Source: Rubrivirga marina (GTDB lineage: Bacteria > Bacteroidota > Rhodothermia > Rhodothermales > Rubricoccaceae). From it: DNA of 64,000 bases. The notes under the pieces were generated by a model. The model ran no database searches, was not told the DNA's origin, and saw only the letters and a list, made by a program, of their open reading frames with translations. The DNA is taken from positions 4,579,815 to 4,643,814 of the forward strand of contig NZ_MQWD01000001.1 in NCBI RefSeq assembly GCF_002283365.1, given 5' to 3'. This document shows positions 35,705 to 44,763 of the stretch, in pieces. The position numbers and the translations under genes were made by a program. Position 1 is the stretch's first letter; each line of letters opens with the position of its first letter.

Positions 35705-36421
35705 TTGCAAGTCACCTCCCCCGACGACGCCCTCCTCAGCCGCCGCGACCGCGAGCGCCTCGCGCGTCGCCTCGCCATGCTCGACGCGGCGCTCGCCGTG
35801 TTTGGCGAGAAGGGGTTCGAGGGCGCCACGCTCGACGAGATCGCCGAGCGCGCCGAGTTCGGCAAGGGGACGCTCTACAACTACTTCCCCGGCGGAAAGG
35901 ACGAGCTGTACCGGTCGCTCTTCGAGGAGCGCGTCGTCCGTGGCCTCTACGAGGTCGTCGAGCGGACGCTCCCTGAGGCCCGGTCGCTAGCGACGCGCGC
36001 CGAGGCCCGGGAGGCGTTCCGCGACTTCGTCGTCGGCCTCTTGGAGCACTTCGACGCGCACCGCTCGGCCCTCCGCCTGTTCATGGCCGAGGGCCCGCGG
36101 GCCTTCCACGACCCCGAGCGGATGCGGCACGTCATCGAGCTGTTCGCGGGGTTCACCGAGGCCGTGACGCGGGCCGTCGAGCGGGCCATCGAGGCGGGCG
36201 CGCTCCGTCCGCTCCCCGCCCTCCCCGTCGCGCACCTCCTCATCGGCAACGTCCGCGGCGTGCTCATGGCCCACGCGGCCACCGACTGCGCGCCCGACCA
36301 CGTCTCCTCGCTCCCGGAGCTCGTCCCGGCCGAGACCGCCGACCTCATCACGACCGTCCTTTTCGACGGGCTCCTCGCGCCGGCGTCATCGGACGCGGGC
36401 GCCCCGTCCCCCGACGCATGA
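35705..36421 (+). CDS. TetR/AcrR-family transcriptional regulator of the efflux operon
   Basis: A 238-residue DNA-binding protein starting at TTG 35705; the next Met (MLDAALAVF, about residue 25) would remove the first helix and is less likely. The helix-turn-helix spans ATLDEIAERAEFGKGTLYNYFPGGKDELY, the TetR signature, at about 41-70. The ligand-binding part from about 80 is helical and variable. The TGA stop overlaps the ATG of the TolC gene (ATGA), so the four downstream products are translationally linked to their regulator. The probable operator is just upstream. The ligand is unknown; a toxic compound exported by the pump is expected. Confidence 0.9.
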   Translation: MQVTSPDDALLSRRDRERLARRLAMLDAALAVFGEKGFEGATLDEIAERAEFGKGTLYNYFPGGKDELYRSLFEERVVRGLYEVVERTLPEARSLATRAEAREAFRDFVVGLLEHFDAHRSALRLFMAEGPRAFHDPERMRHVIELFAGFTEAVTRAVERAIEAGALRPLPALPVAHLLIGNVRGVLMAHAATDCAPDHVSSLPELVPAETADLITTVLFDGLLAPASSDAGAPSPDA

Positions 36422-38166
36422 CGACCCGCACCCTCGCCCTCTCCGCCCTCGCGCTCGGCGCGATCGGCACGGCGCCCCCCGCCGGCGCCCAGCCCGACAC
36501 GGGCCGCGACTCGGCCGTCGTGATCGGCCTGTACGACCCGGCGACGGGCGGCCCGGCCCGGCCCGCCTCGGGCACGATCCGGCTGACCCTCGACGACGCG
36601 ATCCAGATCGCGCTCGAGCGCGCCTACGCCGTCCGCCTCGCCCAGCTCGACGTCGAGAACTCGCAGTCGCAGGTCCGCGAGGCCTACGGCCAGCTCCTCC
36701 CGCGCGTCGACGCCTCGTCGAGCTACACGCGGAACGTGGTCCAGGCCAACCCCTTCGCCGGCTCGTCCGCCGGCAGCCTGTTCAGCGGGCTCGGCGCCAT
36801 CGGCTGGCTCCAGTTCAACGAGCAGGCGCGGACCGACGACGACCCGACCACGCAGCCGATCTCGCTCGCCGAGTACCAGCGGCGCGTCGGCGAGGGCCAG
36901 GCGGCGGTCGGTTACAACCCGGCCGACTCGTCGAACCCGTTCGGGACGGACAACCAGTTCACAAATACCCTCTCGCTCAGCCAGCCGATCTACTCGGGCA
37001 CGGCGTTCGCCGCCGTCAAGGGCGCGCGGGCGCTCGTCGAGATCAACGAGTCGGCCGTGGCGCAGCGGGAGGACGAGACGATCGACCAGACGCGGCAGGC
37101 GTTCTACGGCGCGCTCCTGGCGCAGGAGCAGGCGGCGGTCCAACGCGCGTCCCTCGACCGCTCGCGCGAGACGTTCGACGACGCTTCCCTCCTCGTGGCG
37201 CAGGGCGTCCGGCCCGTGCTCGAGCGGCTCAACGCCGAGGTCGACCTGGCCAACGCCGAGACCGGCGTGGTGACGGCCGAGGCCCAGGCCGAGTCGGCCC
37301 GCGACCAGCTGCTCCTCACGCTCGGGCTGCCGGTCGACGCGCCGGTCGAATTGGTGGGTGAGTTGGCGCCGCCGGAGGAGGCCCTGTTCCAGACGGTCGG
37401 CCTCGCGGCCGCCTCCGCGCGGGCCCTCGACCTCCGGCCGGACATCCAGCAGGCCGCGCTCGCCGTGCGTCTCAACGAGGTCCAGCGCGACATCACGAAG
37501 GCCGGCCTCTACCCCAGCCTCAGCGCGTTCGTCAACGCGAGCTACAGCGGCAACATTCCCGACGACCGGAGCTTCCTGACGAATCCGGACCCGTCGGACC
37601 CGTTCACGTTCGAGGCCGGCTCGACCGACTTTTTCTCGGAGGCCTACTGGCAGCCGGCGCTCTCGGTCGGCCTCCGGATGAACTGGCTCCTGTTCGACGG
37701 CTTCCAGACGCGGCGCCGCATCCAGCAAAACCAGATCGCGGTGGATCAGGCCGAGATCCAGCTCGAGCAGGCCCGGAACGCCGCGGCGCTCGAGGTGGCC
37801 CAGGCCGTCCGCCAGCTCCAGAGCGCGGAGCGCCGCCTCGGCACCCAGGCGCAGACGGTCGCGACGGCCGAGACGGCCTTCGCCTTCGCGAGCGCCCGCC
37901 TCCAGGAGGGCGTCGCCACGCAGCTCGACGTCCGCACGTCGAGCCAGAACCTCGACGTGGCGCGGCTCAACTACCTCCAGGCCGTCTACGACGCCCTCGT
38001 CGCGCGGAGCGCCTACGAGCGGGCCACGGGCACGATCGAGCCCGAGCCGCTCGACCTCGCGCCGCGCCCGGAGCCCTCGCCCCGGATTCCGGCCTCGCTC
38101 CAGACCGACGCCGTCCCCGAGGCGGCGCCCCTCACACCCACCGGCGGCACCGACTCGCCCCGATGA
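36418..38166 (+). CDS. TolC-family outer-membrane efflux protein
   Basis: A 582-residue exported protein (signal MTTRTLALSALALGAIGTAPPAGAQ) forming the outer-membrane duct of the pump. Two OEP repeats are visible: LTLDDAIQIALERAYAVRLAQLDVENSQSQVREAYGQLLPRVDAS near the start, with long helices to about 320, and a second beginning LDLRPDIQQAALAVRLNEVQRDITKAGLYPSLSAFV, with VDQAEIQLEQARNAAALEVAQAVRQLQ and LDVRTSSQNLDVARLNYLQA. An insert of about 70 residues after SSYTRN (rich in Gly, Asp and Gln) is longer than usual. The 3' end overlaps the next frame by ATGA. Confidence 0.93.
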   Translation: MTTRTLALSALALGAIGTAPPAGAQPDTGRDSAVVIGLYDPATGGPARPASGTIRLTLDDAIQIALERAYAVRLAQLDVENSQSQVREAYGQLLPRVDASSSYTRNVVQANPFAGSSAGSLFSGLGAIGWLQFNEQARTDDDPTTQPISLAEYQRRVGEGQAAVGYNPADSSNPFGTDNQFTNTLSLSQPIYSGTAFAAVKGARALVEINESAVAQREDETIDQTRQAFYGALLAQEQAAVQRASLDRSRETFDDASLLVAQGVRPVLERLNAEVDLANAETGVVTAEAQAESARDQLLLTLGLPVDAPVELVGELAPPEEALFQTVGLAAASARALDLRPDIQQAALAVRLNEVQRDITKAGLYPSLSAFVNASYSGNIPDDRSFLTNPDPSDPFTFEAGSTDFFSEAYWQPALSVGLRMNWLLFDGFQTRRRIQQNQIAVDQAEIQLEQARNAAALEVAQAVRQLQSAERRLGTQAQTVATAETAFAFASARLQEGVATQLDVRTSSQNLDVARLNYLQAVYDALVARSAYERATGTIEPEPLDLAPRPEPSPRIPASLQTDAVPEAAPLTPTGGTDSPR

Positions 38167-38240
38167 CGACGCCCGACACGGCCCGCCTCGGCGGCGCCCC
38201 CGCCCGCTTCACCCCCCCGGACCGCCCGTCCCCCGCAGCC

Positions 38241-39587
38241 ATGCGCCCCCTCCGTCGCTTCACCACCGCCCTGCTGGCGGCGCTCGCCCTCGCGGCGTGC
38301 CAGCCCGGCCCCGAGACCGCCGACGAGGTCGAGGCCCCGGCCGACCGGGCCGTCCCCGTCGAGGTCGTCGTCGCCGACCCCGGTTACTTCGAGGACACCA
38401 TCGAGCTTACCGGCACCGTCGACGCCAACAACGACGCGTCGCTCTCGCCCGACGTGCCCGGCATGCTGACGTACGTGGCGCCCGTGGGCACGTTCGTGCG
38501 GGCCGGGCAGACGGTCGCGCAGGTCCGCGCGACCACGCAGCAGGCCGGCGTCGCGAGCGCCCGCGCGCAGGCCGCGCAGGGTCGGGCTGGCGTGAGCCAG
38601 GCGCAGGCCCAGGTGGCCGGCGCCGAGGCCGGCGTTCAGGCCGCCCGCGCCCAGCGCGAGGCCGCCCAGGCCCAGCTCGACCTCGCCCAGGACCAGTACC
38701 GCCGCCAGTACCCGCTCTACCGCGACTCGATCTTGAGCGCGCTCGAGTTCCGCAACGTCGAGAGCCAGCTCGCGCAGGCCCGCGCCCAGGTGGCCCAGGC
38801 CGACGCCGGGATCGCGCAGGCGCAGGGCCAGCTCCGCGCCGCCCGCGAGGGCGTCAACGCGGCCCGCGCGCAGTCCCAGGCCGGCGACGCTGGCGTCGCG
38901 AGCGCCCAGAGCCAGCTCGCCAGCACGCGCGTCGTCGCCCCGTTCTCGGGCGTCGTCGAGGCGCGGCTCCAGGAGGCCGGCGAGCTCGCGTCGCCCGGGC
39001 AGCCGGTCGTCCGACTGGTGGGCTCCGGCAGCGTGAAGGTCACGGCTGGCGTGCCGGAGCGGTACGCGGGTGAGATCGAGCAGGGCACGCAGGTCCAGGT
39101 CATGCCCAACGCCTACGAGGCCGAGGCGAGGGGCGGGCGCGTCTCGTTCGTCGGCCTCGCCATCGACGAGGCCTCGCGGACGTTCCCGATCGAGGTCGCC
39201 GTCGAGAACGCCGACCGGTCCCTCAAGCCGTCGATGGTCGTCCGGATGGACGTCACGCGCCAGATCCTCGAGAACGCGATCGTGGTCCCGACCGAGGCCG
39301 TCGTGCGCGACGAGCGCGGAACGAGCGTGTTCGTCGTGGCCCAGGACACGGCCGGGGCCGTCGCGTCCCGCCGCGTCGTCGAGCTCGGCCCGAGCGCCGG
39401 CGACACCGTCGTCCTCCGCTCCGGCGTCGAGGCCGGCGACCAGGTCATCGTCTCGGGCGCCGGCGACCTCGCCGAGGGCGACCGCGTCCGCGTGACCGAG
39501 ACGCGCGAAGTGGCCGTCGCCACCCGCACGCCCGCCCGTGCCGCCAGCCGCGTCCGCCCCACGGGCGACGCCGTCCGAGAAGACTAA
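38241..39587 (+). CDS. RND-pump periplasmic adaptor lipoprotein
   Basis: The preferred start, 38241, gives the lipoprotein signal MRPLRRFTTALLAALALAAC (Cys at 20). An upstream ATG at 38163 overlaps the TolC stop (ATGA) and may allow translational coupling through a 26-residue leader. The protein then has the hlyD/acrA order: a beta domain (VTGTVDANNDASLSPDVPGMLTYVAPVG), a long alpha hairpin with Gln/Ala repeats (about 120-230), the second lipoyl half (RVVAPFSGVVEARLQEAGELASPGQPV) and a beta-barrel/membrane-proximal end (MVVRMDVTRQILENAIVVPTEAVV). It links the permease to the TolC-type duct. Confidence 0.92.
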   Translation: MRPLRRFTTALLAALALAACQPGPETADEVEAPADRAVPVEVVVADPGYFEDTIELTGTVDANNDASLSPDVPGMLTYVAPVGTFVRAGQTVAQVRATTQQAGVASARAQAAQGRAGVSQAQAQVAGAEAGVQAARAQREAAQAQLDLAQDQYRRQYPLYRDSILSALEFRNVESQLAQARAQVAQADAGIAQAQGQLRAAREGVNAARAQSQAGDAGVASAQSQLASTRVVAPFSGVVEARLQEAGELASPGQPVVRLVGSGSVKVTAGVPERYAGEIEQGTQVQVMPNAYEAEARGGRVSFVGLAIDEASRTFPIEVAVENADRSLKPSMVVRMDVTRQILENAIVVPTEAVVRDERGTSVFVVAQDTAGAVASRRVVELGPSAGDTVVLRSGVEAGDQVIVSGAGDLAEGDRVRVTETREVAVATRTPARAASRVRPTGDAVRED

Positions 39588-39647
39588 CGAGGCCCGATGC
39601 GTGGCGGCCCTCCCGCCGCGCGTCCCCCGTCCCCACCCCCTCGTCCG

Positions 39648-42600
39648 ATGAATATTACCGACCTCGCGATCTCGAACCGGACGGCCGTCGTCGTCCTCAT
39701 GCTCGCGCTGACGATCGGCGGGCTCGTGGCGTACGTCGCGCTCCCGAAGGAGAGCCAGCCGCAGATCGAGTTCGCCACCATCGTCGTCACGACGATCTAC
39801 CCGGGCGCGAGCCCGGACGACGTCGAGTCGATCATCACGCAGGAGATCGAGCGCGAGGTGGCCACGATCACCGGGCTCGACGTGCTCCGGAGCACGTCGA
39901 CGGAGGGCGTCTCGACGGTCATCGCCGAGTTCCTGCCCGACAAGGACATCGACGAGGCCAGCCGCGAGGTCCGCGAGGCGGTCGACGTGGCCAAGGTCGA
40001 GTTCCCGACGGACGTCGAGGAGCCGATCGTCTCCGACATCGACTTCGCCGACTTCCCGATCGTCACGGTCAACCTCCTCACGGAGGGCTCGCTGACCCAG
40101 CTCCGCTCGACGGCCGAGGACCTCCAGGACGAGATCGAGGGCGTCCCCGGCGTGTCCGGCGTCGACCTCCTCGGCGGCCTCGAGCGCGAGGTCCAGGTCG
40201 ACGTCGACCTCGCGGCGCTCCAGGGCGCCGGCCTCTCGGTCGACGACGTCGTGGCGGCCGTCCAGACGGAGAACGCCAACATCCCCGGCGGCTCCGTCGA
40301 CGTCGGCCCGGAGAACTACCTCGTCCGCGTCAACGGTGAGTTCGACAGCCCGGACGAGATCCTCGACCTCGTCGTGGCCTCGCCGGGCGGGACGCCGGTC
40401 TACGTCCGCGACCTCGCCGACGTGACGTTCGGGTACAAGGAGCGGGCCAGCTACGCCCGCCTCGAGGTCGTCCAGCGGGAGAACGAGGACGGCGAGTTCG
40501 TCCCGGTCTCCGACGCCGAGAACCTCCAGGTCATCCGGCTCAACGTCAAGAAGTCCTCGGGCGAGAACATCATCGAAGTCGTTGACGGCGTCGAGGAGGC
40601 CATCGCGGGCTTCGCGTTCCCGTCGGGCACCGAGTACGTCCTCACGGGCGACCAGTCGGAGAGCGTCGAGATCCTCGTCAAGGACCTCGAGAACAACATC
40701 ATCGCGGGCATCATCTTCGTGATCGCGGTGCTCCTGTTCTTCCTCGGCGTCCGGAACGCGTCGCTGGTGGGCCTCGCGATCCCGCTGTCGATGTTCGTGA
40801 GCTTCCTGGTCTTCTCGGTGATGGGCCAGACGCTCAACTTCATCATCCTCTTCTCGCTGATCATCGCGCTGGGGATGCTGGTCGACAACGCGGTCGTCAT
40901 CATCGAGAACATCTACCGGTTCCGGGAGGAGGGCTACGGCCGGTGGGAGGCCGCGCGGAAGGGGACGGCCGAGGTCGCCCTGGCCGTGGCCGCCTCGACG
41001 GCGACGACCGTCGCGGCGTTCGCCCCGATGCTCCTGTGGCCGGGCATCATCGGCAAGTTCATGAGCTACATGCCGATGACGCTCATCGTGACGCTGACGT
41101 CGTCGCTGTTCGTGGCGCTCGTGATCAACCCGGTCGTGGCCGGCTTCTTCGTCAAGACCGACGCCGAGCTCCGCGAGGAGGAGGCCGCGCGGAAGACCCG
41201 CCAGCCGAGCCGCCGCGGCCGGATGATCGGGCTCGGGCTCGTCGCCTTCACGGCGCTCGTCGTCGGCATCGCCAACTGGAAGACGTTGATCTTCCTGGCC
41301 GTCGCGGTCCCGGCCCTCGTCCTGCTCTACCGGAACGCGCTCGAGCCGGCCCACCGCCGGTTCGCCGGGCGGACCGTCCCGCGCATGACGGACGCCTATC
41401 GCCGCTTCCTCAAGTGGATGCTCCAGCGGGACTACTCGGTCCGCCGTGGGCTCCTCCGCAATACGTTCGCGCTGGGCAGCTTCACGGGCGGGTTCCTGCT
41501 CCTCGTCGCGGGCGCCGCGCTCAACGCCGCCGCGGCACCGGCCGGCTTCCTCCTGATCATTCCCGGTGGCCTCGCGCTCCTCGTCGGCATCCTCGCCATC
41601 GTGTTCCACAGCCTGGAGACGGCCTACCTCGGCGGGCGCGCGAGCGTCAAGGCGGGACTCATCTTCGGCGCCATCGTCGCCGTGCTGGCCGTCCTCCTGA
41701 CGCTGGCCGGGCGGATCGACCTGTCGAGCGTGGAGGGCGTCGAGGTCCTCATCGGGATGTTCCTCCTGCCGGCCCTCGTCGCCGGGTTCGGCGGCCTCGG
41801 CGTGCTGTTCGGACCGGGCGGGCGTCGCGAGCGGGCGCGAAAGCAGACGGTGTTCGGCTCGCCCTATGTGGTCCTCACGGACAACCGCGCGCGGTTGCTG
41901 ACGGCCACGCTCGGCGTGCTCGTCGGCGTGATCGCCCTGTTCTTCGTGGCCCCGACCGGCGTCGAATTCTTCCCAACCACGGACCCCAACCAGGTCCAGA
42001 TCACGGCCGAGGCGCCCATCGGGACCAACATCGAGCGCTCGAACGAGGTCGCCGAGGACGTCTTCGCCCGCGTCCAGAACCTCATCGAGACCGACGAGGG
42101 CACGGCCGGCAACACGCGCGACGTGGCGACGTCGGTCGGCGTCGGCGGCGACGCGATGTTCGGCGGCGGCTCGGCGAGCGCCGAGAGGTCGTCGGTCACG
42201 CTCAACATGGTCGACTACGAGCAGCGGTCCGAGTCGTCCTCGGAGACGCTCCGGCGCATCCGCGCGGCGCTGACGGGCCTGCCGGGCGTCGACCTCCAGG
42301 TGGAGCAGGACGAGAACGGCCCGCCGACCGGCGCCGCGGTCAACATCGAGGTCTCGGGCCCCGAGTTCGAGGGGATCCAGGACCTCGCCAACGACCTCAA
42401 ATCCCAGCTCGAGGCCGGCGTCGAGGCGGGCCGGATCGAGGGGCTCGTCGACATCCGCGACAACCTCAACTCGGGCCGGCCGGAGTACCGCGTCGAGATC
42501 GACCGCGAGCGCGCGGCGGCCTTCGGGCTCTCCACGCAGCAGGTGGCGCTGGCGGTCCGCGGCGCCGTCAACGGCGTCGAGGCCAGCCAGTGGCGCGACG

Positions 42601-43592
42601 GCAAGGACGAGTACGACATCACGGTCCGCCTCCGCGAGGCCGATCGCCAGAGCCTCCGCCAGATCGAGTCGCTGACGGTCCTCAACGAGGGCCAGCAGAT
42701 CCCGCTCGTGGCCGTGGCCCGGATCGAGCCGGCCTCCGGGCTCGGGAGCGTCACGCGGCTCGACCAGGAGCGCGTCGTGACGGTCCTCGGCGACGCGGCG
42801 CCGGGCGCCAACGCGAACGCCGTGCTCGCCCAGGTCCAGGCCGAGCTGGCGCCGACGCTTGACGACATCCCGCCGGGCTACACCGTCGCCTACACGGGCG
42901 CGAACGAGGAGCAGAACGAGAGCTTCGGCTTCCTCACGACGGCGCTCCTGATGGGCCTCGCGCTCATCACGATCATCCTCATCGCCCAGTTCAACTCGAT
43001 CAAGAACCCGCTCATCATCATGGTCGCGGTCGGGCTCTCGCTCATCGGCGTGATGCTCGGCCTGATCCTGACGCGGACGCCGTTCGGGCTCATGACGTTC
43101 GTCGGGCTGATCTCCCTGGCCGGCATCGTCGTGAACAACGCGATCGTGCTCGTCGACTACATCGAGCAGCTCCGCGACCGCGGCGAGGACAAGCAGGAGG
43201 CCATCATCGACGGCGGCGCGACGCGCCTCCGGCCGGTCCTCCTGACGGCGTTTACGACGGTCATCGGGCTCATCCCGCTCACGTTCGGGATCAACATCGA
43301 CTTCGTCGGGCTGATGGTCGACCTCGACCCGTCGTTCTCGATCGGCTCCGAGAACACGCAGTTCTGGGGCCCGATGGGCACGGCGATCATCTCGGGCCTG
43401 ACGTTCGCGACGTTCCTCACGCTCGTCATCGTGCCAGTGATGTACTCGGCGTTCGACAGCATCGCGCTCCGCTTCGCCGCGGCCCGCCAGCCCGACGACG
43501 CGCCCGAGCCGGACCTGCACTCGAGCACGCCGCTGGCGGGCGACGGGTCCTCGAGCGGCGAGCTCGTCCCGGCCCCGGTCCCGGCCACGTAG
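39648..43592 (+). CDS. RND efflux permease with a large membrane insertion
   Basis: The start at 39648 (MNITDLAISNRTAVVVLM) gives 1314 residues, about 270 longer than normal RND pumps of the HAE1 type. Two porter halves are recognisable: PGASPDDVESIITQEIEREV, then the TM4 proton-relay IALGMLVDNAVVIIENI, and the second half from FFPTTDPNQVQITAEAPIGT with the matching GIVVNNAIVLVDYIEQL. Between TM6 (ends about residue 499) and the segment before the second porter half (about 755) lies an insert with roughly six additional hydrophobic segments. Overall family assignment is secure; the substrate is unknown. Confidence 0.93.
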   Translation: MNITDLAISNRTAVVVLMLALTIGGLVAYVALPKESQPQIEFATIVVTTIYPGASPDDVESIITQEIEREVATITGLDVLRSTSTEGVSTVIAEFLPDKDIDEASREVREAVDVAKVEFPTDVEEPIVSDIDFADFPIVTVNLLTEGSLTQLRSTAEDLQDEIEGVPGVSGVDLLGGLEREVQVDVDLAALQGAGLSVDDVVAAVQTENANIPGGSVDVGPENYLVRVNGEFDSPDEILDLVVASPGGTPVYVRDLADVTFGYKERASYARLEVVQRENEDGEFVPVSDAENLQVIRLNVKKSSGENIIEVVDGVEEAIAGFAFPSGTEYVLTGDQSESVEILVKDLENNIIAGIIFVIAVLLFFLGVRNASLVGLAIPLSMFVSFLVFSVMGQTLNFIILFSLIIALGMLVDNAVVIIENIYRFREEGYGRWEAARKGTAEVALAVAASTATTVAAFAPMLLWPGIIGKFMSYMPMTLIVTLTSSLFVALVINPVVAGFFVKTDAELREEEAARKTRQPSRRGRMIGLGLVAFTALVVGIANWKTLIFLAVAVPALVLLYRNALEPAHRRFAGRTVPRMTDAYRRFLKWMLQRDYSVRRGLLRNTFALGSFTGGFLLLVAGAALNAAAAPAGFLLIIPGGLALLVGILAIVFHSLETAYLGGRASVKAGLIFGAIVAVLAVLLTLAGRIDLSSVEGVEVLIGMFLLPALVAGFGGLGVLFGPGGRRERARKQTVFGSPYVVLTDNRARLLTATLGVLVGVIALFFVAPTGVEFFPTTDPNQVQITAEAPIGTNIERSNEVAEDVFARVQNLIETDEGTAGNTRDVATSVGVGGDAMFGGGSASAERSSVTLNMVDYEQRSESSSETLRRIRAALTGLPGVDLQVEQDENGPPTGAAVNIEVSGPEFEGIQDLANDLKSQLEAGVEAGRIEGLVDIRDNLNSGRPEYRVEIDRERAAAFGLSTQQVALAVRGAVNGVEASQWRDGKDEYDITVRLREADRQSLRQIESLTVLNEGQQIPLVAVARIEPASGLGSVTRLDQERVVTVLGDAAPGANANAVLAQVQAELAPTLDDIPPGYTVAYTGANEEQNESFGFLTTALLMGLALITIILIAQFNSIKNPLIIMVAVGLSLIGVMLGLILTRTPFGLMTFVGLISLAGIVVNNAIVLVDYIEQLRDRGEDKQEAIIDGGATRLRPVLLTAFTTVIGLIPLTFGINIDFVGLMVDLDPSFSIGSENTQFWGPMGTAIISGLTFATFLTLVIVPVMYSAFDSIALRFAAARQPDDAPEPDLHSSTPLAGDGSSSGELVPAPVPAT

Positions 43593-43594
43593 CC

Positions 43595-43709
43595 CCGCCC
43601 GCCTCGGGGAGCCGACCGGCGCACCAGACCGCAGCGCAACCGTGGGGGCGACTCGCCGAGTCGCCCCCACGGCGTCTCGGAGCCTCCGCTGCCGCGTCGA
43701 GGCGGGCGG
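43595..43709. repeat. Nested palindromes after the efflux operon
   Basis: Outer arms CCGCCCGCCTCG (43595-43606) and CGAGGCGGGCGG (43698-43709) belong to the window-wide palindrome family and enclose the hairpin at 43640-43672. Confidence 0.65.
43640..43672 (+). terminator. Strong hairpin closing the efflux operon
   Basis: Perfect 16-bp arms (43640-43655 CCGTGGGGGCGACTCG and its complement 43657-43672) around a single central C. It lies 47 bp after the permease stop. No T-run follows, so termination would depend on stem strength or Rho. Confidence 0.7.
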
Positions 43710-43742
43710 TGTCGTACTCTGTCGACCCCGCCGTTCCGCGCC

Positions 43743-43994
43743 ATGGCCGACTCGACCCCCGTGACCATCCCCACGTCGCTGTGGGAGTCCGACGGCACCG
43801 AGGAGGCCGTCCTCGCCGAATGGCTGGCCGCCGACGGCGCCCGCGTCGAGGCCGGCGCCCCGCTCGCCGAGGTCATGGTCGACAAGGTGTCGCTGGTGCT
43901 GGAGGCGCCGGCGAGCGGCGTGCTCGAGATCCAGCGCGAGGAGGGCGCCCCGGTCGGTCTCGGGGCGACGGTCGCCGTCATCCACGCCCCGTAG
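43743..43994 (+). CDS. Free-standing lipoyl domain of an E2-like complex
   Basis: An 83-residue protein equal to a single lipoyl domain of 2-oxoacid dehydrogenase E2 chains. Lys48 sits at the tip of the hairpin in LAEVMVDKVSLVLEAPASGVL, the classic D-K-[VA] context. The start at 43743 (MADSTPVTIPTSLWESDG) fits the domain beginning. The stop is 2 bp before the next ATG, which encodes a minimal E2 catalytic domain, so the usual E2 is split into two proteins here. No E1 or E3 gene is adjacent. The peripheral subunit-binding domain normally between them is missing. Confidence 0.85.
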   Translation: MADSTPVTIPTSLWESDGTEEAVLAEWLAADGARVEAGAPLAEVMVDKVSLVLEAPASGVLEIQREEGAPVGLGATVAVIHAP

Positions 43995-43996
43995 CG

Positions 43997-44662
43997 ATGC
44001 ACACGACCGTCCCGCTCTCCCGACTCCAGGTCCTCAACGGCCGGACCATGCACGAGGCGCTCCAGCAGAGCGCGCAGGCCACGCTCCACACCGACGCCGA
44101 TGCCGGCCCGCTCGTCGCCTTCCGAGCGGCTCAGCCCGAGAGTGACGCGGTCTCGGTCGAGGCCGTCGTCGGGCGCGCGCTCGTGGGGGCGCTCCAGGCC
44201 CACCCCCACGTCAATGCGCGGATCGGGGTCGAGGGGCTGAACGTCCACCGCTCCGTCAACCTGGGGCTGATGGTGGTCTTGGAGAAGGGCGTGATCGTGC
44301 CCGTCATCGCGGGGGCCGAGGGGCTCCCGCTCCGCGAACTCGACGGCGCCTTCCGACGGATGGCCGCCCGCGCCGAGGCCGGCGACCTCAGCCTCAACGA
44401 CACCCGCAACACGACGTTCACGCTGGCCTCCTTCGCCTCGTTCGGCGTCGACCACTTCACGCCGATCCTCGTCGGCAACATGGTCGCGACGCTAGGCGTC
44501 GGCCGTGTCCGCGCCGTCTGCGAACCCGGCGACGACGGCTGCCGGCCAGGCCACCGGATCGCGCTCTCCCTGACGTTCGACCACCGGGCGATCCACGGCG
44601 TCGAGGCCGCCCGCTTCCTCCAGGCCGTGACCGACCGGCTGGCGGCGCCCGACCGGCTCTGA
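43997..44662 (+). CDS. Minimal E2 acyltransferase-like catalytic domain
   Basis: A 221-residue protein starting at 43997, equal in length to one E2/CAT catalytic domain (about 230). Typical blocks are present in order: LSRLQVLNGRTM, NARIGVEG, HRSVNLGLMVVLEKGVIVPVIAGAEGLPL, TFTLASFASFGVDHFTPIL and the active site FDHRAIHG. His196 is retained, but the Asp that follows in canonical E2 chains (HRxxDG) is replaced by His200. It lacks lipoyl and subunit-binding domains, which the upstream neighbour partly supplies. Acyl transfer is expected but the acyl donor is unknown; a chloramphenicol-acetyltransferase-like role is an alternative. Confidence 0.82.
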   Translation: MHTTVPLSRLQVLNGRTMHEALQQSAQATLHTDADAGPLVAFRAAQPESDAVSVEAVVGRALVGALQAHPHVNARIGVEGLNVHRSVNLGLMVVLEKGVIVPVIAGAEGLPLRELDGAFRRMAARAEAGDLSLNDTRNTTFTLASFASFGVDHFTPILVGNMVATLGVGRVRAVCEPGDDGCRPGHRIALSLTFDHRAIHGVEAARFLQAVTDRLAAPDRL

Positions 44663-44679
44663 GCCCGGACCCGAGCCCG

Positions 44680-44715
44680 CCCGCCTCGGTCCCTCCGTAG
44701 GCGGGCCGAGGCGGG
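44680..44715. repeat. Palindromic repeat, divergent centre
   Basis: Arms CCCGCCTCGG (44680-44689) and CCGAGGCGGG (44706-44715), with a centre that itself contains GTAGGCGGG. It lies after the E2-like gene. Confidence 0.65.
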
Positions 44716-44763
44716 ACCTTCCAAGCGCCGCCGGCGTCGGCGCTCGACACCGTCCCCTCCGCC

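Noticed and set aside
38013-43985. A very long open frame on the minus strand opposite the efflux genes
   Set aside because: It is antisense to the clearly recognisable adaptor and permease and reads as Arg/Asp/Val-rich low complexity. Such frames are normal by-products of high GC.
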